Source of the DNA: a virus
Reading direction: 5' to 3' (one strand)
DNA: 45,176 nt
Virus record (IMG/VR): IMGVR_UViG_3300025483_000021
Coordinates: 1-45,176 of that record
Shown one piece after another: positions 1-6,632 of the stretch. The notes below the pieces were generated by a model, which saw nothing but the letters and a program-made list of their open reading frames with translations, did no database searches and was not told where the DNA came from. Position 1 is the first letter of the stretch. Each line of letters begins with the position of its first letter. Made by a program: the position numbers and the translations under genes.

Positions 1-325
1 ATTCTGCGAAGGTGTAACCGTTGATGAATGTATCAGTGTGACCGTTGTCACGCACAAACCACTGATAATCCTTCTGAAATACTCCATCAGTGGCAGCATT
101 GCAGAAACGATCAATGAGAGCGTTTAAGCGTGATTTGGTGGTTACAGTCTGCCAACCGCCATCAAAGATGCGAAGGAAGTCATCACCAATCTCAGCAATC
201 TTGTTGCCGTGAAGTCTTACGATTGAGAGATTCTCCTCCTCATTGAAATGAACTGTGGTGTTGCCTGATGTCCAGTTTGTGGAGTTAGCAACCGCTTGAT
301 TCATTTGAGTTTCGATCTTACGCAT
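1..325 (-). CDS. Conserved cyanophage protein, N-terminal part (runs off the window)
   Basis: This open frame has no stop before base 1, so only the first 108 codons are visible. It starts at an ATG (325) and reads MRKIETQMNQAVAN, then a segment with VRLHGNKIAEIGDD and RIFDGGWQTVTTKSRLNAL. I recognise this pattern (LHGN, FDGG, TTKSRLNA) from small uncharacterised proteins that are common in marine T4-like phages, but I know no function for the family. A good sigma-70-like promoter lies 56 bases upstream. No strong Shine-Dalgarno sequence precedes the ATG. The full length and C terminus are unknown. Confidence 0.75.
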   Translation of the reverse strand, partial: MRKIETQMNQAVANSTNWTSGNTTVHFNEEENLSIVRLHGNKIAEIGDDFLRIFDGGWQTVTTKSRLNALIDRFCNAATDGVFQKDYQWFVRDNGHTDTFINGYTFAE

Positions 326-380
326 GAGTCTGATTTAGTAGAGTTGTGAGAGGCGGTCTTCTGTGCCCCTCGTTGTCTGT

Positions 381-408
381 ATTGTAGCAGTTTTGAGGCG
401 TGTGCCAA
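381..408 (-). promoter_or_regulatory. Sigma-70-like promoter for the leftmost gene
   Basis: On the minus strand TTGGCA (-35) is followed after 16 bases by TACAAT (-10). Transcription would start near 374, giving a leader of about 50 bases. A CTGTACCCAA box ends 15 bases before the -35, the same spacing as in the promoter at 3042-3069, and the -35 to -10 interval of the two promoters is also alike. Confidence 0.6.
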
Positions 409-415
409 CGTGCAA

Positions 416-429
416 ACCCAATATTGGGT
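416..429. promoter_or_regulatory. 14-bp perfect palindrome upstream of promoter
   Basis: ACCCAATATTGGGT is a perfect palindrome lying just upstream of the -35 element at 403-408, between the nuclease gene and the leftmost gene. Its left half overlaps the CTGTACCCAA box shared with another promoter. It could be an operator. It has no U-tract and does not look like a terminator. Confidence 0.4.
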
Positions 430-449
430 ACAGTTGTCGCACTGTCACA

Positions 450-965
450 TTATATCGTGTTTATGTACTGCATTATGAAATGATGCTTATCCTCGAAGAA
501 ATTGGTTGATGGTGTTGCTATCAGTGGCAGATGAATGAATTGATCAGGCAAAGGATTTGCAGAGGCAGTGATAGTGCTTCCATTGATTTTCACGTTATAG
601 AGTTGATGCCCATGACACCATGCGATCTTCATGTTTCTGTAATCAGTGAAGAGATAGTAATCAGCAGCGTGAAATCTATCTAATGATGGTGCTCCATATC
701 CATTCGCTACGATAACACCACGCACCGCATTCTTTGCTTTATTCTTGAATGTAATGCATTTAGATTCGTAGGTCATAGAGTCCTCAGCACCGATGAGATC
801 TACGCCCTTCTTGTTAACTCTGATCAACTGATCATCACTGTATTGTTGCCATGCAAACTCAATCATTCTACCTAAGTCGAAATACTCAGTGGGATCAGTA
901 TTACCGCTCAATGTGTGCATCAAGCGGGTCATCCTATCTGATTCAAAGCGAGAGAAATCAATCAT
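450..965 (-). CDS. PD-(D/E)XK nuclease-like protein coupled to SF2 helicase
   Basis: This 171-residue protein carries a PD-(D/E)XK-like signature: GVD at about residue 56 and YESK with E67 and K69, preceded by a helix with E36. That pattern fits the metal-binding core of restriction-type endonucleases. The ATG at 965 overlaps the stop of the upstream helicase gene (TGATG), so the two are probably translated together. A TTG two codons earlier in the open frame is less likely to be used. A helicase and nuclease pair suggests DNA degradation or restriction. The fold assignment is inference from motif and context, because the protein is short and otherwise unfamiliar. Confidence 0.6.
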   Translation of the reverse strand: MIDFSRFESDRMTRLMHTLSGNTDPTEYFDLGRMIEFAWQQYSDDQLIRVNKKGVDLIGAEDSMTYESKCITFKNKAKNAVRGVIVANGYGAPSLDRFHAADYYLFTDYRNMKIAWCHGHQLYNVKINGSTITASANPLPDQFIHLPLIATPSTNFFEDKHHFIMQYINTI

Positions 966-2248
966 CAAACGAGTGCAGTAGCGGGGACACCTTTAACAAA
1001 GATCTCATCAACAATACGCTGGAGACGCTTACAAACAGCGGCACCATAATTGCGATGCACAGGCACAGTCACAAAACCTGTGGGTTTGTTATACAAACTC
1101 CACTGCTGTGGTTGTAACTCACCTGACTGCAATCTGCTTGCATCATCACGATCGAGACGGATAACTCTGCCGATCGTTTGTGCCATCTCAACAACGTTAA
1201 GATTACGGAGTAAAATGCAATGAGTGAGACCAGGGACGTTGATACCCTCAGACAAAATAGAATAGTGGAAGATAACAAACTTGCGATCCTTTTCTTTGCC
1301 CCATTGTGTCAACGTGTCAAAGAATACCTCGCGAGATACCTTCGTGCGATTGACGTATGCACCGAATTTAGATGTAACATGAAGCACATCATATCCACGC
1401 TCAGACAACTCATGGAGGAGATCTGTGCTGCCTAGGATGTTACCCAGCACACGACTAGAGGGCACAGCAACTAACACCTTTGCAGCGTCAGTCTCATCGA
1501 GATTGTCGATGATATCCTGCACAGTGTTACTGTGTACGAGGTGTGGATTCTTCTTGTCTACGCTGTGATCTGTCTCGAAAGGGACAATCGTAGGGGGAAG
1601 AATGTGACCGCCTTGGACTAACTCAGGAGCAGGCACATTGCACAGCACAGGACCAAAAACCTCAACGTTATTCATGCCACGATCATGACGATTAGAGACA
1701 CGAGGTGTTGCAGTGAAAAAATACTTCATATCGGCATGAAGACTCATCGCAGCAACAGGAATGAAGAAATTACGTGTGCAAGCGTTGTGTGCTTCATCGA
1801 AATAGATAGCATCAACATCGATGCCACTATCTACAACACGGCGCAAAGAGTGATAAGTCGTGAATATAATGCAGGACTCATTTGCTGCTCGCGCAGTGTT
1901 ATTGAAGAGAGCAAGTTTGTCGCTCTTAGTAGTAGAGAAATGATGTGTTTCACCGCTGTGGCAGTGTGCCACATGCGTCCAGGTGCCGCTGATATGCTCC
2001 ATGAACTCATCGCTCAACTGATTAGCGAGCAGGATGCGCGGAGCAACCACAACGATCGTGCGAGGTCCGTGCGTCAACAGGTGCCGAGCGTGCTCGATCA
2101 TGATGATAGTCTTACCACCGCCCGTGGGGACGATCACCTGACCGTGACCAGTGGAGCAAAGCGCGTCGAGAGCGCGTGACTGGTGGGGACGGAGTGTGAT
2201 CAAAGTCTTGTTTGTTTGTCGATATAACAAGTATACAGGAAAACCCAT
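965..2248 (-). CDS. Superfamily 2 DEAH-box helicase
   Basis: The protein has the SF2 motifs in order: a Q-like LRPHQ at about 19-23, Walker A PTGGGKT at 41-47, DEAH at about 153, TATPR (motif III) near 178, and QTIGRVIR (motif VI) near 367. It resembles the type III restriction (Res) group of translocases rather than the larger cyanophage UvsW. It is expected to be an ATP-dependent DNA translocase or helicase in the cytoplasm. The ATG at 2248 lies directly after the T-tract of a terminator. A TTG at 2203 would give the more conventional start MITLRPHQ, so the true start may be 15 codons in. The stop overlaps the start of the nuclease-like gene. Confidence 0.85.
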   Translation of the reverse strand: MGFPVYLLYRQTNKTLITLRPHQSRALDALCSTGHGQVIVPTGGGKTIIMIEHARHLLTHGPRTIVVVAPRILLANQLSDEFMEHISGTWTHVAHCHSGETHHFSTTKSDKLALFNNTARAANESCIIFTTYHSLRRVVDSGIDVDAIYFDEAHNACTRNFFIPVAAMSLHADMKYFFTATPRVSNRHDRGMNNVEVFGPVLCNVPAPELVQGGHILPPTIVPFETDHSVDKKNPHLVHSNTVQDIIDNLDETDAAKVLVAVPSSRVLGNILGSTDLLHELSERGYDVLHVTSKFGAYVNRTKVSREVFFDTLTQWGKEKDRKFVIFHYSILSEGINVPGLTHCILLRNLNVVEMAQTIGRVIRLDRDDASRLQSGELQPQQWSLYNKPTGFVTVPVHRNYGAAVCKRLQRIVDEIFVKGVPATALV

Positions 2249-2249
2249 G

Positions 2250-2273
2250 AAAAAGCACCCCCTAGAGGGTGCT
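2250..2273 (-). terminator. Rho-independent terminator
   Basis: On the minus strand AGCACCC and GGGTGCT form a perfect 7-bp stem around a 6-base loop, followed by TTTTTC. It lies after the 53-residue gene and immediately before the helicase ATG, so it would end the small-gene operon or attenuate read-through into the helicase. Confidence 0.8.
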
Positions 2274-2302
2274 GGTGTGCAGGTTAGTGGATTGTCACAC
2301 TC

Positions 2303-2464
2303 TCAACGATAGTCTCTGCACACCTCATCGTAACTAGCACCAACTGGTACAGATTGACAGAAACGTGTCATCTTAGTCTCTTGAAATTGTGATACCTTGT
2401 TAACAGCACTGATGCCTATATTAGCACCAACGATGACAACAATAGCGACGAGGATAAGTCTCAC
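2303..2464 (-). CDS. Small membrane-anchored or secreted peptide (53 aa)
   Basis: This short gene starts with GTG at 2464, overlapping the upstream stop (GTGA), and ends at TGA 2303. The product begins MRLILVAIVVIVGANIGISA, a hydrophobic segment typical of a signal anchor, followed by about 30 polar residues with two cysteines. It is the last gene before a strong terminator. The coupling and the hydrophobic start argue that it is real, despite the GTG start. I recognise no family. It may be an inner-membrane protein with its tail in the periplasm. Confidence 0.6.
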   Translation of the reverse strand: MRLILVAIVVIVGANIGISAVNKVSQFQETKMTRFCQSVPVGASYDEVCRDYR

Positions 2465-2802
2465 TTAAGTGCCTCCAATGCGTTGCGGTGCTGATCATCG
2501 AAGATCGCTTGAGATACCGAGTCGTTGATATACTCAAAGATGAATTGTTTGCACTCGTCAATGGTGTCAAACGTGGTGATTTGTGGGAAAATGTACAACA
2601 ACTGGTTGTCCACTGTGTATTGTTGACGACGTGCATTCACTCTATACTTTGCACCATCGCTGCTGTTTTCAGTGATCTGAAATGCAGGGACTTTGATGCC
2701 TGCATCATTATAAATGCAGTCAAATTGAATGAATACGTCCTCACTGTAGAGGATAGAAGTGCCACTCACTGTGGTGTAATCAATGTCGATAGTCTCAATC
2801 AT
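2461..2802 (-). CDS. Hypothetical protein (113 aa)
   Basis: The product begins MIETIDIDYTTVSG, is acidic, and ends NALEALK. I chose the ATG at 2802. The frame is open to a TTG at 2841 that overlaps the upstream stop, so a 126-residue form is possible. It is followed by the 53-residue membrane peptide with a 4-base overlap. No domain is recognised. Regularly spaced hydrophobic stretches suggest a small globular alpha/beta protein. Confidence 0.7.
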   Translation of the reverse strand: MIETIDIDYTTVSGTSILYSEDVFIQFDCIYNDAGIKVPAFQITENSSDGAKYRVNARRQQYTVDNQLLYIFPQITTFDTIDECKQFIFEYINDSVSQAIFDDQHRNALEALK

Positions 2803-2837
2803 GATGTTGTTAGATAGTGTGATTAGGTTAGACTCAA

Positions 2838-3035
2838 TCAAGCGTCGAAAGTCTCGTTGTAAACATCATAAAAGAGATCGAAGGCAGCGGGATCGCCTGC
2901 GAAGGGACGGGACTGATCACACACCCAATCGTATGCCATGTCGAGATCAGCGTCGGTGCTGAGGAGGAAGGCAGGCAGGTCGCGCAGCGCCTGGATGAAG
3001 GAGGAGTCGGTCAGAAGGAATGCTTTGTTTGTCAT
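2838..3035 (-). CDS. Small acidic protein with a probably leaderless mRNA (65 aa)
   Basis: The protein starts MTNKAFLLTD and is rich in aspartate and aromatic residues towards its end. I recognise no family. The promoter at 3042-3069 has its -10 element only 6 bases from the ATG, so the predicted transcription start falls on the A of the ATG. This gene would head the short operon 3035-2303, which ends at the terminator at 2250-2273. Confidence 0.7.
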   Translation of the reverse strand: MTNKAFLLTDSSFIQALRDLPAFLLSTDADLDMAYDWVCDQSRPFAGDPAAFDLFYDVYNETFDA

Positions 3036-3041
3036 GTCCGT

Positions 3042-3069
3042 ATGATAGCAGTTCTGACGCCCTTTGCAA
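3042..3069 (-). promoter_or_regulatory. Sigma-70-like promoter, predicted leaderless transcript
   Basis: On the minus strand TTGCAA and TATCAT are separated by 16 bases. A CTGTACCCAA box ends 15 bases before the -35, as in the promoter at 381-408. Counting 7 bases from the -10 puts the start of transcription at 3035, the first base of the ATG. An inverted repeat, GTGCC with GGCAC around 6 bases (3094-3109), lies upstream and may be an operator. Confidence 0.6.
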
Positions 3070-3115
3070 CGGGTTTTCCTGATTTTGGGTACAGTGCCTC
3101 GATTGGCACACGGTC

Positions 3116-3301
3116 TCAGGTGTCGCTGGTGAGGTCGTCTGGATGTGCATTAGAGAGTGCAAGTTGTCTTTGAAGTTCATACTTAACAACGTTAGTATGC
3201 TTGAGGATATGCCTGCTGTGCATAAGATCCTCAGCAATGATCTCAACGTTTCTGATCTGCTGCAATGCAGTTCTCAGTTTATCAGTATTATTCAAAGACA
3301 T
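3116..3301 (-). CDS. Small helical hypothetical protein (61 aa)
   Basis: This product reads MSLNNTDKLRTALQQIRN at its start and looks all-helical and charged. Similar short proteins are, to my memory, widespread in cyanophages, but I know no function. It starts at an ATG 5 bases from the preceding stop and ends the operon that runs from 3969. Its stop is followed by an inverted repeat and the next promoter. Confidence 0.7.
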   Translation of the reverse strand: MSLNNTDKLRTALQQIRNVEIIAEDLMHSRHILKHTNVVKYELQRQLALSNAHPDDLTSDT

Positions 3302-3305
3302 TGCA

Positions 3306-3506
3306 TTAGTTAATCAAAGTGTTATTGGGGATGAAGATAAACTCATACTCACCATCTAGAGGATCGCGACCATCAACAACCCACTCATTTAAGATGCTTT
3401 TAGCATCAGTAGGACGTGAATCTTCGACGCAAAGTCTCATTGCCTCCAGCAATGTGTCACCCATGTTATCTAGTGAAGTTTCTTTTTCGTTGATGTCGTA
3501 ATTCAT
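3306..3506 (-). CDS. Small acidic hypothetical protein (66 aa)
   Basis: The product begins MNYDINEKETSLDNMGD and is strongly acidic. Its ATG overlaps the upstream stop by 4 bases (ATGA), so it is translationally coupled to the gene ending at 3503. I recognise no domain. The small size, acidity and location in a chain of coupled small genes fit a host-takeover protein, which is inference only. Confidence 0.7.
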   Translation of the reverse strand: MNYDINEKETSLDNMGDTLLEAMRLCVEDSRPTDAKSILNEWVVDGRDPLDGEYEFIFIPNNTLIN

Positions 3507-3703
3507 GAATTTAGGGGGTTTGAGTAAAAGTTGACGATTTCACGATATAGTGAAACCTGTGGATCTGGTGGTTGTTGTAACTGTGCTTCAATGATATCAA
3601 GAATCTCTGCACATTCGTCAGCAGAGTCCTCATCAATCAACACAGCATAGTCCTCTACAGCATCAGCAATTAACTCAAATTGTCGTTTAGTAAATGTTGT
3701 CAT
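3503..3703 (-). CDS. Small acidic hypothetical protein (66 aa)
   Basis: The protein starts MTTFTKRQFELIADAVEDYA and has a central helical DEDSADECAEILDIIEAQL stretch, which is highly acidic. It overlaps both neighbours by ATGA junctions (3700-3703 and 3503-3506). No family is recognised. Acidic helical proteins of this size in phages are sometimes DNA mimics or inhibitors of host enzymes, but nothing here proves that. Confidence 0.7.
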   Translation of the reverse strand: MTTFTKRQFELIADAVEDYAVLIDEDSADECAEILDIIEAQLQQPPDPQVSLYREIVNFYSNPLNS

Positions 3704-3969
3704 GCTGCCACCTTAAGTTGCTCTTCTGTTGCTTCATCCACTGCCTCTTGAATCACAGTGTAGATGTAATCAACGTTGCCTACATCATCAAAGATACGTG
3801 CAATCAGTGCAGGATCTTCTACATTGTTATCATAATCAGTGTTACCATCTTCATCCGTTAGATGACAATCATTCTTGGTATAGATCCATGCTCCACACTC
3901 TGCATCTTCGCCCTGTTGCTCAATCAGTTTGTTGACACGTTCTTGAAGTTGCTTGAGAGTGTAATTCAT
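3700..3969 (-). CDS. Acidic hypothetical protein (89 aa)
   Basis: The product starts MNYTLKQLQERVNKLIEQQG, a predicted helix, followed by an aspartate-rich middle and a C-terminal helix EAVDEATEEQLKVAA. The ATG at 3969 begins a run of three coupled small genes. The 42-base gap upstream holds no clear promoter, so it is probably co-transcribed with the gene at 4012-4284. No function is recognised. Confidence 0.7.
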   Translation of the reverse strand: MNYTLKQLQERVNKLIEQQGEDAECGAWIYTKNDCHLTDEDGNTDYDNNVEDPALIARIFDDVGNVDYIYTVIQEAVDEATEEQLKVAA

Positions 3970-4011
3970 GAGAAAAGTAAGTAAGAAGGGTTTGCAGTTA
4001 GTGAGGGGGAA

Positions 4012-4284
4012 TCACCCCACACATGACATCGGACGATATACATTAGCAGGGATCTTGTCGGTGTGGTAGTCAGTAACCGTAGCGCCTCCAGCGATACGCT
4101 CTGCCCACTCATTACGTGCTGTGAGTGCTGTCACTGTGGAATAAGACTGCTGTCCGTTAACACGAAAGGTGACACACTTAACGAAACGACGAACTGTGAC
4201 CTTCATGCCTTTGACTTCATCAGACTCAGCGATGAATGCCTCAGGGAAGAAATCAACGATACAGATGGAGTTTGTGAGTTGCAT
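4012..4284 (-). CDS. Hypothetical protein (90 aa)
   Basis: The protein begins MQLTNSICIVDFFPEAFIAE and has a basic middle part (KVTVRRFVKCVTFRVNGQQ) that reads as beta strands. No domain is recognised. It is preceded by a promoter and leader that resemble those of the restriction-like gene at 8342: both read TATATTAAG, then GAGT, then end CCAAACATG. Confidence 0.7.
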   Translation of the reverse strand: MQLTNSICIVDFFPEAFIAESDEVKGMKVTVRRFVKCVTFRVNGQQSYSTVTALTARNEWAERIAGGATVTDYHTDKIPANVYRPMSCVG

Positions 4285-4313
4285 GTTTGGAGGTGTTTTC
4301 CTTTGACTCTCTT

Positions 4314-4343
4314 AATATACACGGTTTTGGGGTGCTGTGCCAC
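4314..4343 (-). promoter_or_regulatory. Promoter with conserved leader
   Basis: On the minus strand GTGGCA is followed after 18 bases by TATATT, then AAGAGAGT and a short leader ending CCAAACATG. The same arrangement is found at 9051-9080. The -35 element is weak, so the call rests mainly on the conserved layout. Confidence 0.45.
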
Positions 4344-4356
4344 TATGGTGGACACT

Positions 4357-4572
4357 TCACGAGGTGGTTAGTTTTGAGAGACTGATCACGAGCAGGAACG
4401 AAAGCATGATAACAACGTCCCACGCTCTAGTTCTTACAAAATAGGGCACACTGATTAAATCAGCAATAAGTTGAATACTTACACCGAGTAAGATATTCAC
4501 ATGGAGGATGATAAAATAGGCAGTGATGACACCAACGCTGCCTAATACTCTTGCTTTACTATCAATTGGCAT
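4357..4572 (-). CDS. Small integral membrane protein (71 aa)
   Basis: The product begins MPIDSKARVLGSVGVITAYF and has two or three long hydrophobic segments, around residues 9-30, 30-47 and 54-68. It is therefore a small inner-membrane protein. The ATG at 4572 overlaps the end of the upstream gene. A TTG three codons earlier is possible. It lacks the ExxNGRxAM signature of phage high-light-inducible proteins, so I do not call it Hli. Function unknown. Confidence 0.7.
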   Translation of the reverse strand: MPIDSKARVLGSVGVITAYFIILHVNILLGVSIQLIADLISVPYFVRTRAWDVVIMLSFLLVISLSKLTTS

Positions 4573-4816
4573 AAGAAACAATTTTGTAGTTGTTGAGATT
4601 GTCTTTGATGACTCGCTCGTTTGGTGATAACAAACTACGCTCTAGTCGTAGTTGCCAACCCTCCACAATGTCATTCTCAGCAATAACAGCGAAACCGAAA
4701 CATCCTGGAGTTGGCATCATAAACAGACCATGCTTTTCTGCCTCTTGAGTGTTAGCGAAACCTCTCGCAGTGATAGTCCAGTCTTTACCAAAGTAGGCAC
4801 AAATAAAGTCAGTCAT
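4562..4816 (-). CDS. Hypothetical protein (84 aa)
   Basis: The protein starts MTDFICAYFGKDWTITARGF. The phrase NTQEAEKHGLFMMPTPG and a later ERSLLSPNERVIKDNLNNY give a small mixed alpha/beta impression. It overlaps the downstream membrane protein gene by 11 bases and follows the 64-residue gene by 20 bases. No family is recognised. Confidence 0.7.
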   Translation of the reverse strand: MTDFICAYFGKDWTITARGFANTQEAEKHGLFMMPTPGCFGFAVIAENDIVEGWQLRLERSLLSPNERVIKDNLNNYKIVSYAN

Positions 4817-4835
4817 TGTTGTTAATTAAGGGTGA

Positions 4836-5030
4836 TCAGAAAGGGTTAGACCATGACTCGTACTTGCTCATGGTGATATAACCTTCACGACAAAGTGAGT
4901 CAGTAAAGTATGACCACTCTAGACGCTTTGCAACGGCATCACCACGTAGGCGAGGATTCTGTTTTGTGTCAACTTTCCAGTTGTAACGGAATTGCTCTAG
5001 CGCCTGTGCTTTGGTGATAGTCCTGATCAT
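4836..5030 (-). CDS. Small basic hypothetical protein (64 aa)
   Basis: The product starts MIRTITKAQALEQFRYNWK and ends SKYESWSNPF. It is basic and rich in aromatics, which would fit nucleic-acid binding, but no domain is recognised. I recall similar short proteins in other cyanophages, with no known role. Its own promoter (5053-5081) overlaps the end of the upstream oxygenase gene. Confidence 0.7.
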   Translation of the reverse strand: MIRTITKAQALEQFRYNWKVDTKQNPRLRGDAVAKRLEWSYFTDSLCREGYITMSKYESWSNPF

Positions 5031-5052
5031 CGTGTCCTTTGCTTATGAATCA

Positions 5053-5081
5053 ATTATAAGGGGTCAGGGTGCCCCTGTGCC
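5053..5081 (-). promoter_or_regulatory. Sigma-70-like promoter
   Basis: A consensus TATAAT on the minus strand is preceded after 17 bases by GGCACA. It lies over the last codons of the oxygenase gene at 5064-5615, and the expected start point is about 15-20 bases from the ATG at 5030. An AGGGG/CCCCT inverted repeat falls inside the spacer. Confidence 0.5.
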
Positions 5082-5615
5082 GTCAATTGATACCAGTTTG
5101 CGGATTGGCACACTAGGATAGACTGCTCCCAGACTCACACGATATCCGCTCTCAGGTCCATCACCGCGATGGATCACGCTTGAGTTGAATATAACTAAGC
5201 GACCTAGTTTCCATTCTACAGTATCATCCTCAAACACAGTATTGCCACTGTTACCATGTCCCATGTAGATAACACTGAGATAATTGTCACTATCAGCATC
5301 AGTATGATCACACCCTGATTGACCTGCAATCTGAGCATTTAAGAGCACACGATGACAATGACCCACAGTCCATTCTTTACACAAATCATTCCACATGCAG
5401 TGATTGAAATATTCAATAAACCACCATGGTTGAATGTCAATGAATCGATCATCCTGCACTAACATCGACCCGAAGAATCGTGCCTTCTCAAAATCTGCAT
5501 ATGGTGAGTTATTATACCTAACAGGCATAAACTCTAGATCTTGTGATACTTTCTCCACCATCCATGGTGGAAAGTAATCATCAACTATCGTTATCTCGTC
5601 CTTGGGATGCATCAT
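5064..5615 (-). CDS. 2-oxoglutarate/Fe(II)-dependent oxygenase
   Basis: This 183-residue protein has the double-stranded beta-helix signature of prolyl-4-hydroxylase-like oxygenases. The iron ligands are CDHTDADSDN (HxD, about residues 100-110) and the later His in SSVIHRG, with the 2-oxoglutarate-binding Arg in GYRVSLGAVY. Such enzymes use O2 and 2-oxoglutarate to hydroxylate proteins or small molecules. The substrate is unknown. The gene overlaps the upstream 69-residue gene. It is separated by about 3.8 kb from the six-gene oxygenase cluster at 9436-13475. Confidence 0.85.
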   Translation of the reverse strand: MMHPKDEITIVDDYFPPWMVEKVSQDLEFMPVRYNNSPYADFEKARFFGSMLVQDDRFIDIQPWWFIEYFNHCMWNDLCKEWTVGHCHRVLLNAQIAGQSGCDHTDADSDNYLSVIYMGHGNSGNTVFEDDTVEWKLGRLVIFNSSVIHRGDGPESGYRVSLGAVYPSVPIRKLVSIDGTGAP

Positions 5616-5790
5616 ATGCTGAGTCTAATAATTCGTTTAATTCCTTACACTTGTTGACACGCTCACTGATACTACCCTCAAGGGATTCACCATCCAATGT
5701 AGTATCAGAATAACGTGCCATCATGTCCTTAAGTTGCTCTAATGCCTTGGCAACTTTCTCTCCTTCAGATCTACCATCTTTCATCATCAT
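5581..5790 (-). CDS. Small charged hypothetical protein (69 aa)
   Basis: The protein starts MMMKDGRSEGEKVAKALEQL and is predicted to be mostly helical with heptad-like leucines, so it may form a coiled coil. It overlaps the oxygenase gene downstream and the gene upstream. Three consecutive ATG codons open the frame, so the exact start is uncertain by two residues. No family is recognised. Confidence 0.65.
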   Translation of the reverse strand: MMMKDGRSEGEKVAKALEQLKDMMARYSDTTLDGESLEGSISERVNKCKELNELLDSAYDASQGRDNDS

Positions 5791-5983
5791 CTGCCTCCCT
5801 GTTGATAATCTCTCGCAATCCTTCTGTGATCATGAGTTGAATCTGCTCTTCGGTTAAACCCTTAAACATACTATATCTAGGGTCATTCTCATCCCATTGC
5901 ACTTCAAACGTGCCATCATCATTTGTTGTGATGGAGAGACCATCAACGTCATTGAAATCCTTTGGGTTGTTGTTGTTTTGCAT
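5771..5983 (-). CDS. Small acidic hypothetical protein (70 aa)
   Basis: The product begins MQNNNNPKDFNDVDG, has a short beta-like TFEVQW stretch, and ends in an acidic helix. The central KGLTEEQIQLMITEGLRE looks like a single amphipathic helix. It overlaps both neighbouring genes. No function is recognised. Confidence 0.65.
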   Translation of the reverse strand: MQNNNNPKDFNDVDGLSITTNDDGTFEVQWDENDPRYSMFKGLTEEQIQLMITEGLREIINREADDDERW

Positions 5984-6161
5984 CGATTACCTCAATAGTT
6001 TTAATGAATTGGTGATAATTCCACCATGCTGTTTGTGCTTCCTCCCATGAGGATACGATCTTCACACTGTTATCGTTGCACCATATCTTATAACGGTGAC
6101 GGTCATAAGGGGCATCGCTGGTCTGTGTGAAATAGGGTGGCAATTCGTTAATTGATTTCAT
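5949..6161 (-). CDS. Hypothetical protein (70 aa)
   Basis: I chose the ATG at 6161 (MKSINELPPYF), which gives a 14-base overlap with the upstream gene. The ATG at 6182 would add seven residues and a longer overlap. The sequence HRYKIWCNDNSVKIVSSWEEA resembles short cyanophage proteins of unknown function that I have met before. Aromatic residues are frequent (WWNYHQF). Confidence 0.65.
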   Translation of the reverse strand: MKSINELPPYFTQTSDAPYDRHRYKIWCNDNSVKIVSSWEEAQTAWWNYHQFIKTIEVIDAKQQQPKGFQ

Positions 6162-6351
6162 GATAGTCCCAGTCATTGTCATGTGGATAGTCTACCCAAA
6201 ACCAGAAGTCAACGTTGTCGATAGCACTGAAAAACCAGCGATCAGCACGTTTGTGCTCAAGATAGACTAATGTTTTAGAGTTTAGATCGTTGGCAAAGAT
6301 AGTCTTTGCCTTATCACTCTTAGGAGTGACTTTGCACTTACCTCTTAACAT
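6148..6351 (-). CDS. Hypothetical protein (67 aa)
   Basis: The product starts MLRGKCKVTPKSDKAK and ends in a very aromatic tail (VDFWFWVDYPHDNDWDY). It is basic at the front and acidic at the back. Coupled by overlap to both neighbours. No family is recognised. Confidence 0.65.
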   Translation of the reverse strand: MLRGKCKVTPKSDKAKTIFANDLNSKTLVYLEHKRADRWFFSAIDNVDFWFWVDYPHDNDWDYHEIN

Positions 6352-6632
6352 AGTATACCTGCAAGTGGACCTAGATCGAGTTGCATTGATGTATACGGGC
6401 GAGTGTCAGCAAAGTCAACTACTTTGCCTGGTTTCTTGTGATTGATTGGAGCAATGTAGGTGTGCTTTCTTGTGTTGTAAAAACCCCAGATAGATTTAAC
6501 AGGAGCACCACCGTTGTAAACGTATTCAGAATGATCGCAAATCCAAATAGATAGGATACTCTGCTTATGTTGTTTAACCTCATAGGAATAACCTTTTGGT
6601 GGAGTGTGTGTGAAACTTTCAGGTAGCATCAT
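6345..6632 (-). CDS. Hypothetical protein (95 aa)
   Basis: The protein begins MMLPESFTHTPPKGYSYEVK and reads as beta-rich. It overlaps the stop of the ParB-like gene by 4 bases and so may still belong to the restriction-modification transcript. No domain is recognised, and I see no catalytic motif. Confidence 0.65.
   Translation of the reverse strand: MMLPESFTHTPPKGYSYEVKQHKQSILSIWICDHSEYVYNGGAPVKSIWGFYNTRKHTYIAPINHKKPGKVVDFADTRPYTSMQLDLGPLAGILC

Noticed and set aside
851-1117. Plus-strand open frames opposite genes throughout the window
   Set aside because: They lie on the reverse strand of clear genes and show no recognised domains, promoters or coupling; all supported genes are on the minus strand.
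965-2248. UvsW identity for the helicase
   Set aside because: The motif set fits SF2, but the N-terminal domain and length of cyanophage UvsW are missing; the pair with a nuclease fits a different function.
4000-4030. GGGG/CCCC inverted repeat after the gene at 4012 as terminator
   Set aside because: The stem has a bulge and no U-tract follows; the next gene seems to be co-transcribed.
4357-4572. High-light-inducible protein
   Set aside because: It is a small membrane protein but lacks the ExxNGRxAM chlorophyll-binding motif.
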